Assembly: GCA_029213005.1 (NCBI GenBank)
Contig: JARGPI010000040.1
Span: 10,405-50,128, forward strand
DNA from: Verrucomicrobiales bacterium
Lineage (GTDB): Bacteria > Verrucomicrobiota > Verrucomicrobiia > Verrucomicrobiales > DEV007
Direction: 5' to 3'
DNA length: 39,724 nucleotides
Shown here: piece after piece, positions 15,796 to 24,211 of the stretch
Layout of the letters: each line of letters begins with the position of its first letter
Position numbering within the stretch: position 1 is the first letter of the stretch
The notes under the pieces: model-generated
Database searches by the model: none
Told to the model about the DNA's origin: nothing
What the model saw: the letters and a program-made list of their open reading frames with translations, nothing else
Made by a program: the position numbers and the translations under genes

Positions 15796-17334
15796 CTATT
15801 CCCGAATCGGAGCCGCCGCCCTGATCTTTCCTCCACGATTGACGCCGGTAGGTTTCGCCTCGTCGAAGGTATCGTTTTTCGAAGGAAGCTGAGCGCCGAC
15901 GGATGTTCTCCAGTCAAGCAGTTTGCCGTGGAGGATTTGGGCTTTCTCAGGTTCCTGTTTCAGCAAATTGGTGTTTTCGTGAATGTCGCTTTCGAGATCA
16001 TAAAGCTCCAGTTCGTTTTGTTCGGGCCCGAAAATTTCAATGAGTTTCCAGTTACCGGATCGGATGGCGCTGTAGGGTTGAGCTCCCATCGAGTGGTAGT
16101 GAGGGTAATGCCAAAACAGGTCATGACGAAGCGGTCCGGATGCCGGGTTTTTGAGATAGGGAAGTAGAGAAATTCCATCCTGAACGTCTGCTGCTTTTTC
16201 CGGGAGAGGTTGACCGATCGCATCAAAAACCGTAGGGACGATATCCATCGTGATTGCGGGGCGGTGACACAGTTGGTTGGCGGCACCTTCTCCGGGAAGT
16301 CTGATGATCAGGGGGACGCGGATCCCTCCTTCGTAGATGCCTCCTTTGCCCTGGCGAATCGGGGAATTGTCTGTGGCTGCGGGTTTCAGGCCTCCATTGT
16401 CACTGGTGAAGATGACTAGAGTGTCCTCCCATAGTTCGTGTTCTTTCAACTTGTTGACGACTCTGCCTACTGCTTCATCAACGCTTTCGACCATGGCTGC
16501 GTATTTGACGTTGGCATGCTTCCGGTCCGGATTGGCTTTCAGTTTTTTCTCATATTTCTCTACCAGGTCCGGGCGCCCCATCAAAGGAGTATGGACATTG
16601 TAGAAGGAAAAATTCAAGAGGAATGGTTTTTCAGCGGATGCAAACTGATCTATCAGAACCTCCGCTTCGGCAGCGAGGCGGTCGGTGAGGTATTCTCCTT
16701 CGCGTTGTTCGTCACTGATATCGCCTTTGGGGAGGGTCTCGAAAATGGTGTTCTTCTTTTTGGCCTCAAGCGTTTTGCCTTTTCCGTAAGGCCAGAAGTA
16801 ACTGGGCGGCGCGCCTTTTTCACAACCTCCGATATTGATATCGAAACCGTGTGCTTCCGGGTAAAAGTCCGGGTCGGCGCCGTCCTCACCGCCTTTGGAG
16901 TAGCCGTCGCGGTGGGCGAGATGCCACTTGCCGAGGTGAGCACTGGTGTAGCCGAGTGGCTTCAACATCTCGGGGAGGGTGAGGTGATCCTTTTCCAGCA
17001 CTTTAGTCCACTCCGGGATGGTCATTGGTGTGTTCACAAACGGGTGCCCGGGAATAAAGTCTGTGACGTGGAGTCGGGCGGGGGATTGGCCGGTCAGTAA
17101 GGCGGCACGACTCGGCGAGCACACCGTGCAGGCGGCGTAACCACTGGTGAAGCGGACTCCGCTTTTGGCGAGGGCATCGATATTCGCTGTCTCGTAGAAA
17201 TCGCTTCCTGTGCAAGCGAGGTCGGTCCAACCCATATCATCGACAAAGAAGAGTACGATGTTTTGCGGTGCCGCCCGGGAGGTGAGCGGGAGACAGGTGA
17301 CGAGAGCCAGAAGTAGGAAAAATCGAGTCAACAT
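15796..17334 (-). CDS. Secreted sulfatase, S1 (formylglycine) family
   Basis: A 512-residue arylsulfatase-type enzyme with a signal peptide (1-21, ending SRA). The metal motif is LFFVDDMGWTD (Asp32/Asp33). The formylglycine signature C-S-P-S-R gives Cys72 as the modified residue, followed by AALLTGQSPAR. The second metal motif FTSDNGG and a C-terminal WKLIEIFG..ELYDL region, characteristic of the N-acetylgalactosamine-6-sulfatase/arylsulfatase A group, are present. It cleaves sulfate esters outside the cytoplasm; the exact glycan is unknown. It is about 110 residues shorter than the sulfatase at 1532-3409 and not a recent duplicate. Its 3' end is 120 nt upstream of the metal-binding lipoprotein on the same strand; that gap holds the operator candidate, so the two are probably separate units. 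Confidence 0.93.
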   Translation of the reverse strand: MLTRFFLLLALVTCLPLTSRAAPQNIVLFFVDDMGWTDLACTGSDFYETANIDALAKSGVRFTSGYAACTVCSPSRAALLTGQSPARLHVTDFIPGHPFVNTPMTIPEWTKVLEKDHLTLPEMLKPLGYTSAHLGKWHLAHRDGYSKGGEDGADPDFYPEAHGFDINIGGCEKGAPPSYFWPYGKGKTLEAKKKNTIFETLPKGDISDEQREGEYLTDRLAAEAEVLIDQFASAEKPFLLNFSFYNVHTPLMGRPDLVEKYEKKLKANPDRKHANVKYAAMVESVDEAVGRVVNKLKEHELWEDTLVIFTSDNGGLKPAATDNSPIRQGKGGIYEGGIRVPLIIRLPGEGAANQLCHRPAITMDIVPTVFDAIGQPLPEKAADVQDGISLLPYLKNPASGPLRHDLFWHYPHYHSMGAQPYSAIRSGNWKLIEIFGPEQNELELYDLESDIHENTNLLKQEPEKAQILHGKLLDWRTSVGAQLPSKNDTFDEAKPTGVNRGGKIRAAAPIRE

Positions 17335-17403
17335 ACCTGGAAGGTAGCGGGACTCGCCCCCTGCGACAAAAGTGTGATCGCGGAAAAAGTCGCGTTGCTC
17401 AAC

Positions 17404-18138
17404 TCAGGTTTTATCCGTGATTAACATGACGGTGACGTCGTCGGGGTGGCCGTTTGCGGCGGCTTTTTCCATCAATTGTTGCACGGTGAGTTCCGGCGAG
17501 GCTTTGCTGCGAAGGGTCGCTTCTACTTCGGCCCGGGTGATGACCTTTCGCAATCCATCGGAGAAAAGCAGCAGTTTCGCCTGGTCGGGGAAGCTGATTT
17601 GGCGCCTGTCCATTCGGAGATCGTCCCCCTGGCCGAAATATTGAGACAGTGTGTTGGTTCCGGAGCTTTCGGGCGTCAACCTCTGTAGTGATTCTCCGTC
17701 AATGAGCCACGTTTCTGTATCACCTGCGTGAAAGAGGGTTAGGATTTCGTCCCGGAGCCAAACGATGGAACCGGCACAGGCTCCGACGGGGCGATAGGTT
17801 CCCGGTATGAATCCCCAGTTGGTGATTTCCCGGTTTGCGGTCAGAAGCAAAGTCTCCAATCCGTTTTCTGTAGCGGGGTGTTCGTCGGGAGCGGTGAAAA
17901 ATTCGATCAATTCATCGGCCATTTTCTGGGCGGCATGCATACCTTTGGGAGCGCTGCCGACTCCATCGAAAACGGCGAATATTTCTCCCCGCGCTGCCGC
18001 CCGGACCAGTTCAATTTCATCTGACAGCATTCGGGATCGATCTTCGTAGAATTGATGGTGCTTTCCAATCAGCTCACCGACGACTCCGCGGCCCCGCTTT
18101 TCGATACTAATTAGCTTTGAAGTAGGTAGCGGATTCAT
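17404..18138 (-). CDS. PP2C-family serine/threonine protein phosphatase
   Basis: A 244-residue cytoplasmic PP2C (PPM) phosphatase. The metal-binding motifs are in order: YEDRS (Glu32/Asp33), VFDGVGS (Asp58-Gly59), HAGDTE (Asp140), LFSDGL (Asp194-Gly195) and HPDDVTVML (Asp233/Asp234). It needs two Mn or Mg ions and removes phosphate from Ser/Thr residues. There is no signal peptide or membrane segment, and no partner kinase in the window. The length matches a single-domain bacterial PstP/PrpC-type enzyme. It lies alone between a sulfatase and a serine hydrolase, both on the same strand, so co-transcription is possible but not evident. Family call is firm; target proteins are unknown. Confidence 0.88.
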   Translation of the reverse strand: MNPLPTSKLISIEKRGRGVVGELIGKHHQFYEDRSRMLSDEIELVRAAARGEIFAVFDGVGSAPKGMHAAQKMADELIEFFTAPDEHPATENGLETLLLTANREITNWGFIPGTYRPVGACAGSIVWLRDEILTLFHAGDTETWLIDGESLQRLTPESSGTNTLSQYFGQGDDLRMDRRQISFPDQAKLLLFSDGLRKVITRAEVEATLRSKASPELTVQQLMEKAAANGHPDDVTVMLITDKT

Positions 18139-18195
18139 TATGAGAGAAAATAGTTAGTGGGGGAGAATCGCACTTCCGGCATTTCTGTCATCACT

Positions 18196-19377
18196 CTACT
18201 GAGGCGCAGAGTTCGCCTCGGCGGGAATCATTTCGTGAATCCGGTCGATGATTCGCTGGTGATGTTTTCCGCGACCCACTGTATTGCTCTGCATAAGAAG
18301 CACTCCGGTCAGTTGTCTTTCGAAATCGACCCATGCCACCGGGCCGGAATATCCGGGATGATTGTAGAGCGTTGATTCCCCATTGATTTTGCTTTTCATG
18401 ATCTGGAACGCTAATCCATATCGGCCATTGGTTCCGGGCTGAGGTTCATAGAGAGACTCGAGTGTTTCGGCTTCAATCAATTGAATCCCCTTGTGTCTAC
18501 CGCGATTGAGGTGCAGTTGCATGAGCACACCGAGATTATCCAGCGTCGAGTAAACACCGCCGCCTGCGGTTGAGAGACGGTTTGCCTGACGCTCCGCCAC
18601 TTCGAGGCCGAAGTTGTCGGGTTTGAATACGCCGGCTTCTTCGGATTGATAGAGCGGTGCGAGTTTTTCGAGCTCGGCCTTGGTTGGTCGGATTGTGGTA
18701 TGCTGTAATCCGAGTGGCGCAAAAACTTTTTCCTCCATCAACTGGGTGAATGGTTTGCCGGTCAGCTTTTCGGCAACACAGGCGCTGAGATCTATAGGTC
18801 TGCCATAGAGCATTCGAGTTTCGGGTTCAATGGCCAAGCCGATATTGATACAACCCTCGATGAATTCGCCGGGCGTCTTCGGGAAAAAGTATCCGGCGTA
18901 TTTGGGGTCGTCCTCATTGATTTCGTTCGCTTTTACCCACTGGTTTCCCGGAAGTCCCGAGGTATGGCTCAAGGCATGTCGCAAGAGGACCGGTCTCTTT
19001 GGGGCTGCTCCATTTTCGCGAAGTCGGATTTTAACAAATTCGGGGAAGGCTTGAGTGATGGGGGCATCGAAAGTGAGGACGTCTTCATCGACCAGTTTCG
19101 CCATCAGAGTGGCGGTGAATATTTTTCCGGTGGACGCGAGCCAGCAGAGTTGATCAACGGTAAACGGCTCTCCGGTTTCGATATTAACCACGCCATGAGC
19201 TTCGCGCATGATGACTTCGCCCTTATGAATCAGCAGGATCGAAATTCCGGGGTAGAGCCCTTCTTCGATCACGGATTTGATTTCTTCTCGAATCGCCTGT
19301 TTCCCGGATTCCTCGGCCCCTAAAGCTGCGACTGTGGCGAGAACAAAAAGCGTAACGAACTGAGTGATTCGAATCAT
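18196..19377 (-). CDS. Secreted serine hydrolase, class C beta-lactamase-like
   Basis: A 393-residue penicillin-binding-protein/beta-lactamase family enzyme with a signal peptide (1-20, ending AALG). The SxxK nucleophile motif is S-T-G-K (Ser82, Lys85), the Y-x-N-like position is Tyr191 in MLYGRPID, and the third motif is a HPG (YNHPGYSGPVAW) replacing the KTG of true beta-lactamases. Those substitutions point to the esterase EstB/D-aminopeptidase/uncharacterised hydrolase side of the family rather than to antibiotic resistance. It acts in the periplasm or outside. The TFDAPITQAFPEF and ALSHTSGLPG segments are typical family signatures. The substrate is unknown. Confidence 0.88.
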   Translation of the reverse strand: MIRITQFVTLFVLATVAALGAEESGKQAIREEIKSVIEEGLYPGISILLIHKGEVIMREAHGVVNIETGEPFTVDQLCWLASTGKIFTATLMAKLVDEDVLTFDAPITQAFPEFVKIRLRENGAAPKRPVLLRHALSHTSGLPGNQWVKANEINEDDPKYAGYFFPKTPGEFIEGCINIGLAIEPETRMLYGRPIDLSACVAEKLTGKPFTQLMEEKVFAPLGLQHTTIRPTKAELEKLAPLYQSEEAGVFKPDNFGLEVAERQANRLSTAGGGVYSTLDNLGVLMQLHLNRGRHKGIQLIEAETLESLYEPQPGTNGRYGLAFQIMKSKINGESTLYNHPGYSGPVAWVDFERQLTGVLLMQSNTVGRGKHHQRIIDRIHEMIPAEANSAPQ

Positions 19378-19470
19378 AAGACGGAAATGATTTCACATTG
19401 CGGCAAAGAAACCATCAATTTTAACGGACGTATAAGAGACCGCCGCGGGATAGGCTCTGGGTCGTTTTGT

Positions 19471-20616
19471 TCAGGGGCGTTTTGCGAGCGTGGTGCTGTC
19501 GAGCACTTCTCCCTGCAGGCTCTTAAACTCGACTTTCATGGTCGGGGCTCCGTCTGTCAGGGTGAGGAGGAGGTAGTTGCTTTCCATCGAGTGGAATTTA
19601 GATTTGGAATCTATATAGGCAGCGCCGTTACCTTTAAAGCAAGTGTTGTAGTAGGGAAGTCCTCCATCGAGTTCAGCGCGATCCGCGAAGTAGCCAAATC
19701 CGGTAACCAGAGCACTGCCTTTTCGGAAGTGCTCGTGCCAGGCCCCCTTGGTAAAGCTTTTGACCTGGGTTTGTTTTTCGTTCATCAGGGTAAAGACAAA
19801 GCCCTGAGTCGATTTCGCCATGGTTTCGGTATACCACTTGAACTGTTCTGAATCCGGTTGCCAGGCATGACAGGTTTGCCAGTTATTTCCGAAGTCGCTA
19901 ATGTGATTCAGATCCAGCGCGATAAACCGGAGGTCAAAATCGGGTAGATCGAAATGCCACTTCCATTCGTCGCCGGGTAGAGCAAAAAATTCGCGGTAAG
20001 CTGCTGCTTCGATATCATAGACCGGGTGAGCGGGAGGCTCAGGTCCGCGGGGAGTGAGCTGTCGATCGTGATTTCCCAGAATCGGCATGAGAGGGGTGCT
20101 GCGGAACAGTTCGTGACTTGAATCGATCAGGGCAGAGTAGGCTTTGGTTCCCTCTTTGCCCGGCTGGAAAAGGTTGCTGACATTATCACCGGCCGTCACG
20201 ATGAGATGAACGTCATCTTTCACCAGTGAGACGATGTCTTCTTTTTTAAAGAAACCGCCCCAGTCCCCGACAATGGCGATCCGCAGTTCTTTGGATGGGT
20301 AGCCCTTAAATGACGCGATTTCAGAATGGTCGTTCCCACTTTTAACCCGGTAATAATAAATGACATCTCGCTGGGCCAGAGGGATCTCCACATGATGAAG
20401 CGTCACAGGATCATCCGACGAAGCGGATTGGCCCAACTCTATCGTGGTCCCAAACTCTACCAGTGAATTCCCGGGCTGATCCGTTTCCCAGTTGATCACG
20501 ATTTTCGACGGATCGTTAGTCGCGTGCGTTAACCAGATACGCTCGATGCCCCCTCCGTAGCTAATCGATACCGGGAGTGCCGCCGTGATGATAAATAACA
20601 GGAATCGACTGAACAT
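19471..20616 (-). CDS. Secreted metallophosphoesterase with purple-acid-phosphatase-like N-domain
   Basis: A 381-residue exported phosphoesterase. After a signal peptide (1-20) comes a fibronectin-like N-domain as in purple acid phosphatases (about 24-105, IWLTHATNDPSKIVINWET ... YYYRVKSG). The calcineurin-like core has GDWG (Asp118), GDN (143-145) and GNHD (181-184), which supply ligands of a two-metal centre, with further His residues in the C-terminal part. It would hydrolyse phosphomonoesters or diesters in the periplasm. Its 5' end faces the Tat-type phosphoesterase at 20741 across 124 nt, so two unrelated phosphoesterases are divergent neighbours. Signs of phosphate control (a Pho box) were not recognised. 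Confidence 0.87.
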   Translation of the reverse strand: MFSRFLLFIITAALPVSISYGGGIERIWLTHATNDPSKIVINWETDQPGNSLVEFGTTIELGQSASSDDPVTLHHVEIPLAQRDVIYYYRVKSGNDHSEIASFKGYPSKELRIAIVGDWGGFFKKEDIVSLVKDDVHLIVTAGDNVSNLFQPGKEGTKAYSALIDSSHELFRSTPLMPILGNHDRQLTPRGPEPPAHPVYDIEAAAYREFFALPGDEWKWHFDLPDFDLRFIALDLNHISDFGNNWQTCHAWQPDSEQFKWYTETMAKSTQGFVFTLMNEKQTQVKSFTKGAWHEHFRKGSALVTGFGYFADRAELDGGLPYYNTCFKGNGAAYIDSKSKFHSMESNYLLLTLTDGAPTMKVEFKSLQGEVLDSTTLAKRP

Positions 20617-20740
20617 TCCCGTAGGCTATCAGAGACGGCGTGCTTTTGCAGGGGCGCGTTTCCGCGGGGAGAAACGCTGATCAGGCATTGCGCCGTGATT
20701 TCGATTGCCTCTGCTGGTAGTTTTACCGGAGTATTCTGAT

Positions 20741-21649
20741 ATGAAAGAGACACGGATGAATCGGAGGCAGGCCGGGAAGATTCTGCTGGGGGGAGTCGGC
20801 GGAGTCGTCCTCGATTTCCAGTCATCCGCTGCCGCCGCAGCATTCGACACGTGGCCGGAATTCTCATTTCTTGTGGTGACGGATACCCACATCGGTTACA
20901 AAAATGGGACCGCTGCTGAAAAGCGATGGCGGAACACAGCCGCAGAGCTAAAAGATGCGCAGGGCGACTTCGTGCTTCATCTCGGCGATTTGGTCGACCG
21001 TGGGAACGAAACTCAATATCCGGTCTACACGAAGTTTCGAGACACGATTGGAAAGCCATTTTACGAAATTCCGGGGAATCACGATCCTGAATCGCTTTTT
21101 AAACAATACATTGATCAGAAAATCGACCGGTCGTTTGATCACGGAGGCGTTCGGTTTCTGTTGTTTAACAATGCTCGCACGGATTCGCATGATGGATTTA
21201 TCACTCCTGAGCAGATTGCCTGGCTGAAGAGTGAACTGGAAGATGCGGCGACCGCAAATCTTCGGGTAATCGTCTGTGCTCACGTTCCCTTTCATTATAA
21301 CAGGCATCCCGATCGGGGCTGGTATGTGAAGCCCGATAATGGACAGACTGCGTTTTATGAGTTGATCGAAGCTCATCGCGACCGGGTCCTCGCTATCTTT
21401 CATGGACATTTTCATAACGGTATCCGCGGCTGGGATGATCGGCGGCCGGTGCACGAAATTTTGTTCCCCTCGGCTCTTTATAATCTGGATCGCGGTTTGA
21501 TGGCAAAAGAGGCTCCCGGGTATAATTTACCCGAGTTCCGCCCCGGCTATGTTCTCGCAACCTTCACCGGGGGAAAACTGATACTGAAATATCATGTCAC
21601 TGGTGAAGCTGACGATGGCTCCATTCCGGAGAAGGCTTTGACATGGTAA
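20741..21649 (+). CDS. Tat-exported calcineurin-like metallophosphoesterase
   Basis: A 302-residue phosphoesterase. The leader MNRRQAGKILLGGVGG holds a twin-arginine, RRQ, plus a mild hydrophobic stretch, suggesting Tat export. The core motifs are VTDTHIG (Asp48, His50), LGDLVDRG (82-88), PGNHD (111-115), then CAHVPFH and HGHFHN, giving the full metal set of the family. The ATG at 20741 is chosen; an ATG at 20756 (MNRRQ) with AAAGAGA upstream would be equally good, while the TTG at 20705 adds an unlikely leader. Related enzymes include 3',5'-cyclic-nucleotide or sphingomyelinase-like phosphodiesterases, so the substrate is open. It is followed by a terminator-like hairpin that serves the convergent gene. 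Confidence 0.87.
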   Translation: MKETRMNRRQAGKILLGGVGGVVLDFQSSAAAAAFDTWPEFSFLVVTDTHIGYKNGTAAEKRWRNTAAELKDAQGDFVLHLGDLVDRGNETQYPVYTKFRDTIGKPFYEIPGNHDPESLFKQYIDQKIDRSFDHGGVRFLLFNNARTDSHDGFITPEQIAWLKSELEDAATANLRVIVCAHVPFHYNRHPDRGWYVKPDNGQTAFYELIEAHRDRVLAIFHGHFHNGIRGWDDRRPVHEILFPSALYNLDRGLMAKEAPGYNLPEFRPGYVLATFTGGKLILKYHVTGEADDGSIPEKALTW

Positions 21650-21660
21650 GTCCAGCGAAA

Positions 21661-21693
21661 TACACAAAAACGGCGACACTTTCGTGCCGCCGT
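21661..21693 (-). terminator. Intrinsic terminator of the thrombospondin-repeat gene
   Basis: On the minus strand the stem ACGGCGGCAC / GTGTCGCCGT (10 bp, one G-T pair) closes a GAAA tetraloop and is followed by TTTTTGTG. It lies 25 nt after the stop of the gene at 21718-22278. On the plus strand no T tract follows, so it serves chiefly the minus-strand gene. Confidence 0.85.
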
Positions 21694-21717
21694 GCTTACC
21701 TTTTGTTGGGTGTTCGC

Positions 21718-22278
21718 TTATTTTGAGCCGAACAGACTCATCATAAATTCTTCGGTCATTTTGTCTGCCATTTGATCGCTGATCTGGCTTGAGGAAAAGG
21801 ATCTCTCAGGATCTTCGGGGAACATATCGTCGATATCCGGGATGCCATCGCCATCGAAGTCGCCAAGGGGGCCCATCGGTCCGCAGAAGCTTTTGTCGTC
21901 TTCGTAGGGAAAATTGTCATCCTTGTTTTCCACTCCGTCGCCGTCGATATCGTCGTCTTTGTGATTGGGGACTCCGTCTCCATCGATGTCTTCATCATCG
22001 ACGTCCGGGGTGCCGTCTCCATCAGTGTCTCTGTTAGGGTCAAGATTCCACGACGCTCGAACATCTTTGTCTGAGATAGGCCAATCAATTTTGACTGTAT
22101 TAATAAACCAGCTTCCGACTTTCCCTTTGTGCCCCCCTTTGCTGAATGAAGGTTCGTCGTCCAGTGCGGCTGCGACGGCATCAATTCTATCGTTAGACCA
22201 CTGAGCCTGCGCTGAGTTGGCCGAAAAGATTCCGGCAGTTAAAACGAGTGCGGTTAAAAATGCGTTTCTTGAGATCAT
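21718..22278 (-). CDS. Secreted protein with thrombospondin type-3 calcium-binding repeats
   Basis: A 186-residue protein with a signal peptide (1-25, ending AQAQ). Residues about 83-165 hold a row of DxDGDGxxDxxD elements: DTDGDGTPD, DIDGDGVPNH, DIDGDGVEN, DFDGDGIPDIDD. These are thrombospondin type-3 repeats, which bind several calcium ions and form stiff extracellular linkers. The rest is short: an N-terminal segment with GKVGSWFINTVKI, and a C-terminal helix (QISDQMADKMTEEFMMSLFGSK). There is no enzyme domain. Such proteins are frequent at the surface of PVC and Bacteroidetes cells. A good terminator follows. Exact role unknown. Confidence 0.88.
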   Translation of the reverse strand: MISRNAFLTALVLTAGIFSANSAQAQWSNDRIDAVAAALDDEPSFSKGGHKGKVGSWFINTVKIDWPISDKDVRASWNLDPNRDTDGDGTPDVDDEDIDGDGVPNHKDDDIDGDGVENKDDNFPYEDDKSFCGPMGPLGDFDGDGIPDIDDMFPEDPERSFSSSQISDQMADKMTEEFMMSLFGSK

Positions 22279-22365
22279 TCTGGTATTGGTAATTTGCTGG
22301 TATTGCGGCGGGAATTTCCTGCCTTCACTTTTGTGTTACCAATGCCGTCGGAATGGTTACGAAAT

Positions 22366-23280
22366 TTATTTCATTTCTGCAGCCGCTTGGAGAAAGAGAT
22401 CGGCGTGAGCTTCCACTGAGGGATCGATCGGGTCGCTGTATCCTCCGCCCATAGTGATGACGAGAGGTGCGTCCTTAGCCCGGGCAAAATCAAAAATGAG
22501 TTGGTTCCGCTCCATGAGCCCTTCCCGGCTCAAGGTGAGATGACCGAGACGGTCGGAGGCGAGGGGATCGACGCCTGCCTGGAAGTAGATAAAATCGATG
22601 TCCATCGGTGATAATTCCCGCCTCAGGAAACAGACCAGTTTATCCAGATAGGTGACGTCGTCGGTTCCCTCCTCGAGAGGAACATCGAAGTCAGATGTCA
22701 TTTTTCGAAAGGGAAAGTTCTTTTCGCAGTGAAAGGAAACCGTAGTTACTGAGTCGTCATTTTCAAAAATCGCGGCTGTGCCATCGCCCTGGTGAACGTC
22801 GAGATCAAGAATCAGGACAGAGCCTATCCCGAAGTCCCGCTGGGCGACGCGGGCTGCCACAGCCAGGTCATTGAAGATGCAGTATCCCGAGCCGAAATCG
22901 TAATAGGCATGATGGGTGCCACCTCCCAAATTTGCCGCAAAACCGTGGTTTTCGATCGCCCACGCAGTGGCCTCGACCGTTCCACCGGTGAGAATCAGGG
23001 TTCGTTCGACGATCACCTCGGTCCAGGGGCGGAGACCGATCCGGCGCACCACCGCTTCGTCGAGCTGGCCCTTGATAAAATTATCGACATAGTCCGGGGC
23101 GTGGGCCAGCAGCAGGTCTTCGCGGGAAACCGGACAAGGTCGCCGGAAGCTGATCCCTCCTGAAACGGTCGCCGCGGCGAGGCGCTCCTGCACGAGTCGG
23201 TACCGCTCTCTGGGAAAGCGGGCTTTGGGATCGAGCCCCTCGGTGTAAATGGGCGAGTACCAGATCGGTAGCATGACCAA
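22366..23280 (-). CDS. Histone-deacetylase-family amide hydrolase (class IV/AcuC-like)
   Basis: A 304-residue zinc-dependent deacetylase. The motifs are GGGTHHAYYDFGSGYC (catalytic His123-His124), DLDVHQGDGT (Zn ligands Asp161 and His163), QAGVDPLASDRLGHL (Zn ligand Asp238), and GGGYS (Tyr281). All catalytic positions are kept. Bacterial members act on acetylated polyamines, acetoin-pathway enzymes, acetyl-CoA synthetase or other acyl-amide compounds; the short length and HHAYYDFGSGYC sequence favour the HDAC11-like/class IV group found in many Gram-negative bacteria. No signal peptide, so cytoplasmic. A terminator of the preceding gene separates it from the DUF5662 gene, which indicates an independent transcript. 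The in vivo substrate is unknown. Confidence 0.9.
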   Translation of the reverse strand: MVMLPIWYSPIYTEGLDPKARFPRERYRLVQERLAAATVSGGISFRRPCPVSREDLLLAHAPDYVDNFIKGQLDEAVVRRIGLRPWTEVIVERTLILTGGTVEATAWAIENHGFAANLGGGTHHAYYDFGSGYCIFNDLAVAARVAQRDFGIGSVLILDLDVHQGDGTAAIFENDDSVTTVSFHCEKNFPFRKMTSDFDVPLEEGTDDVTYLDKLVCFLRRELSPMDIDFIYFQAGVDPLASDRLGHLTLSREGLMERNQLIFDFARAKDAPLVITMGGGYSDPIDPSVEAHADLFLQAAAEMK

Positions 23281-23322
23281 GGATACGACACGCCTTTCTA
23301 CCAGTCACCTCGTGCTCCGTAT

Positions 23323-23355
23323 AAAAAAGAACTGCCGCCCCGTGAAGGGCGGCAG
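23323..23355 (-). terminator. Intrinsic terminator downstream of the DUF5662 gene
   Basis: On the minus strand the 9-bp perfect stem CTGCCGCCC / GGGCGGCAG with a 6-nt loop is followed by TTC and a run of six T. It lies about 185 nt after the stop at 23539 and 43 nt before the start of the deacetylase gene, so the transcript of the upstream gene has a long 3' tail. The tail also holds TTCGTTTC/GAAACGAA (23367-23396). Confidence 0.8.
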
Positions 23356-23538
23356 AAACTAAGGAGTTCGTTTCAACAACTCATCGTAGAAACGAAAAAT
23401 TGGATCTGTAGTAAATTCTAAAAGAAGGAGAGTTCGTCCGAACACATCCCGGAAATTTTGGGAATATCGTATATGAGAACGGGTTTGTCAGGGGAATTGT
23501 ACCCGATATAGGGTTTTTGGGCCAATTTTATTGAAATG

Positions 23539-24078
23539 TTAGCCAATTTTGGGGTCGAGAAGCAGGTCGAGGAAGAATTTTATCTTCTGATACACCTTGG
23601 AACGGACCGTAAACCCATAGCGCTCGCAGGCGACTTCCTTGACCCAATCAACCAGGGATGAGCCGAATTCCTCACTTCTCGCTTTCCAGTCACAGACCAT
23701 TTCAGCGAGCTGGACGCTGCTCATATCCGAAACCCCGCCGGAGAAATACTCGGGATGGTGATCATTACTCTGCTGATGCTGATTGATCGCGAGCCTCAAT
23801 TTACTCCGATTGACTTTGTCGTTTGAGGCGATGTCGAGGTACTCCCATTCAATTCCCTCAAACTTACTGGAATCGTGACGGAGCGATCGTTGGACCAGTC
23901 GACGCGCCAGATCGAATTCGCCTTTTTCCGCAAGCCGGTCCGCAAGAAGCAGCGACACATTCTGAACGTTTTGAATATGACGAACTCTCAGGTTCAGTTT
24001 TTTGCGGAAGGCCGCGATTTCCTCGGCAGAAACTTCGGCGGGTAAATCCTCGGCAGTGTTTTTTTCTTCTTTCGGCAT
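23539..24078 (-). CDS. DUF5662 family protein (His/Asp-rich, function unknown)
   Basis: A 179-residue soluble protein. It matches what I know of DUF5662: an N-terminal helix with His34 (RVRHIQNV), then SLRHDSSKF (His68, Asp69, Lys72), NQHQQSNDHHPEYFSGG (His101, His107, His108, Glu110), and LAEMVCDWKARS (Met127, Asp130, Trp131). The conserved His/Asp residues in several helices resemble a metal-binding helical bundle, as in HD-type proteins, though no canonical HD motif series is present. Bacteriophage and bacterial homologues occur; no activity is established. No signal peptide. Rows of Glu/Lys at the N-terminus suggest a disordered start. It is flanked on both sides by long gaps and is transcribed alone. 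Confidence 0.8.
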   Translation of the reverse strand: MPKEEKNTAEDLPAEVSAEEIAAFRKKLNLRVRHIQNVQNVSLLLADRLAEKGEFDLARRLVQRSLRHDSSKFEGIEWEYLDIASNDKVNRSKLRLAINQHQQSNDHHPEYFSGGVSDMSSVQLAEMVCDWKARSEEFGSSLVDWVKEVACERYGFTVRSKVYQKIKFFLDLLLDPKIG

Positions 24079-24211
24079 GTCGACTATCGCGGAGCGATGC
24101 CGAATTTAAGGTGAATTCGCCACGATGAAAAGAAAAGGTTCGTTTTTCTTAAGTATCGTATGCGCCGAAGCGGGCCTCCGTTTCCGGAATCCCCTGTGCT
24201 TCCGGATCCGA

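Noticed and set aside
16438..17100. Plus-strand ORF of 220 aa
   Set aside because: Antisense to the second sulfatase, including its active-site region; composition is that of a shadow frame.
18196..19377. Antibiotic-resistance beta-lactamase
   Set aside because: The third motif is HPG rather than KTG and the second is Y-G-R rather than Y-x-N; signatures match general serine hydrolases of the family.
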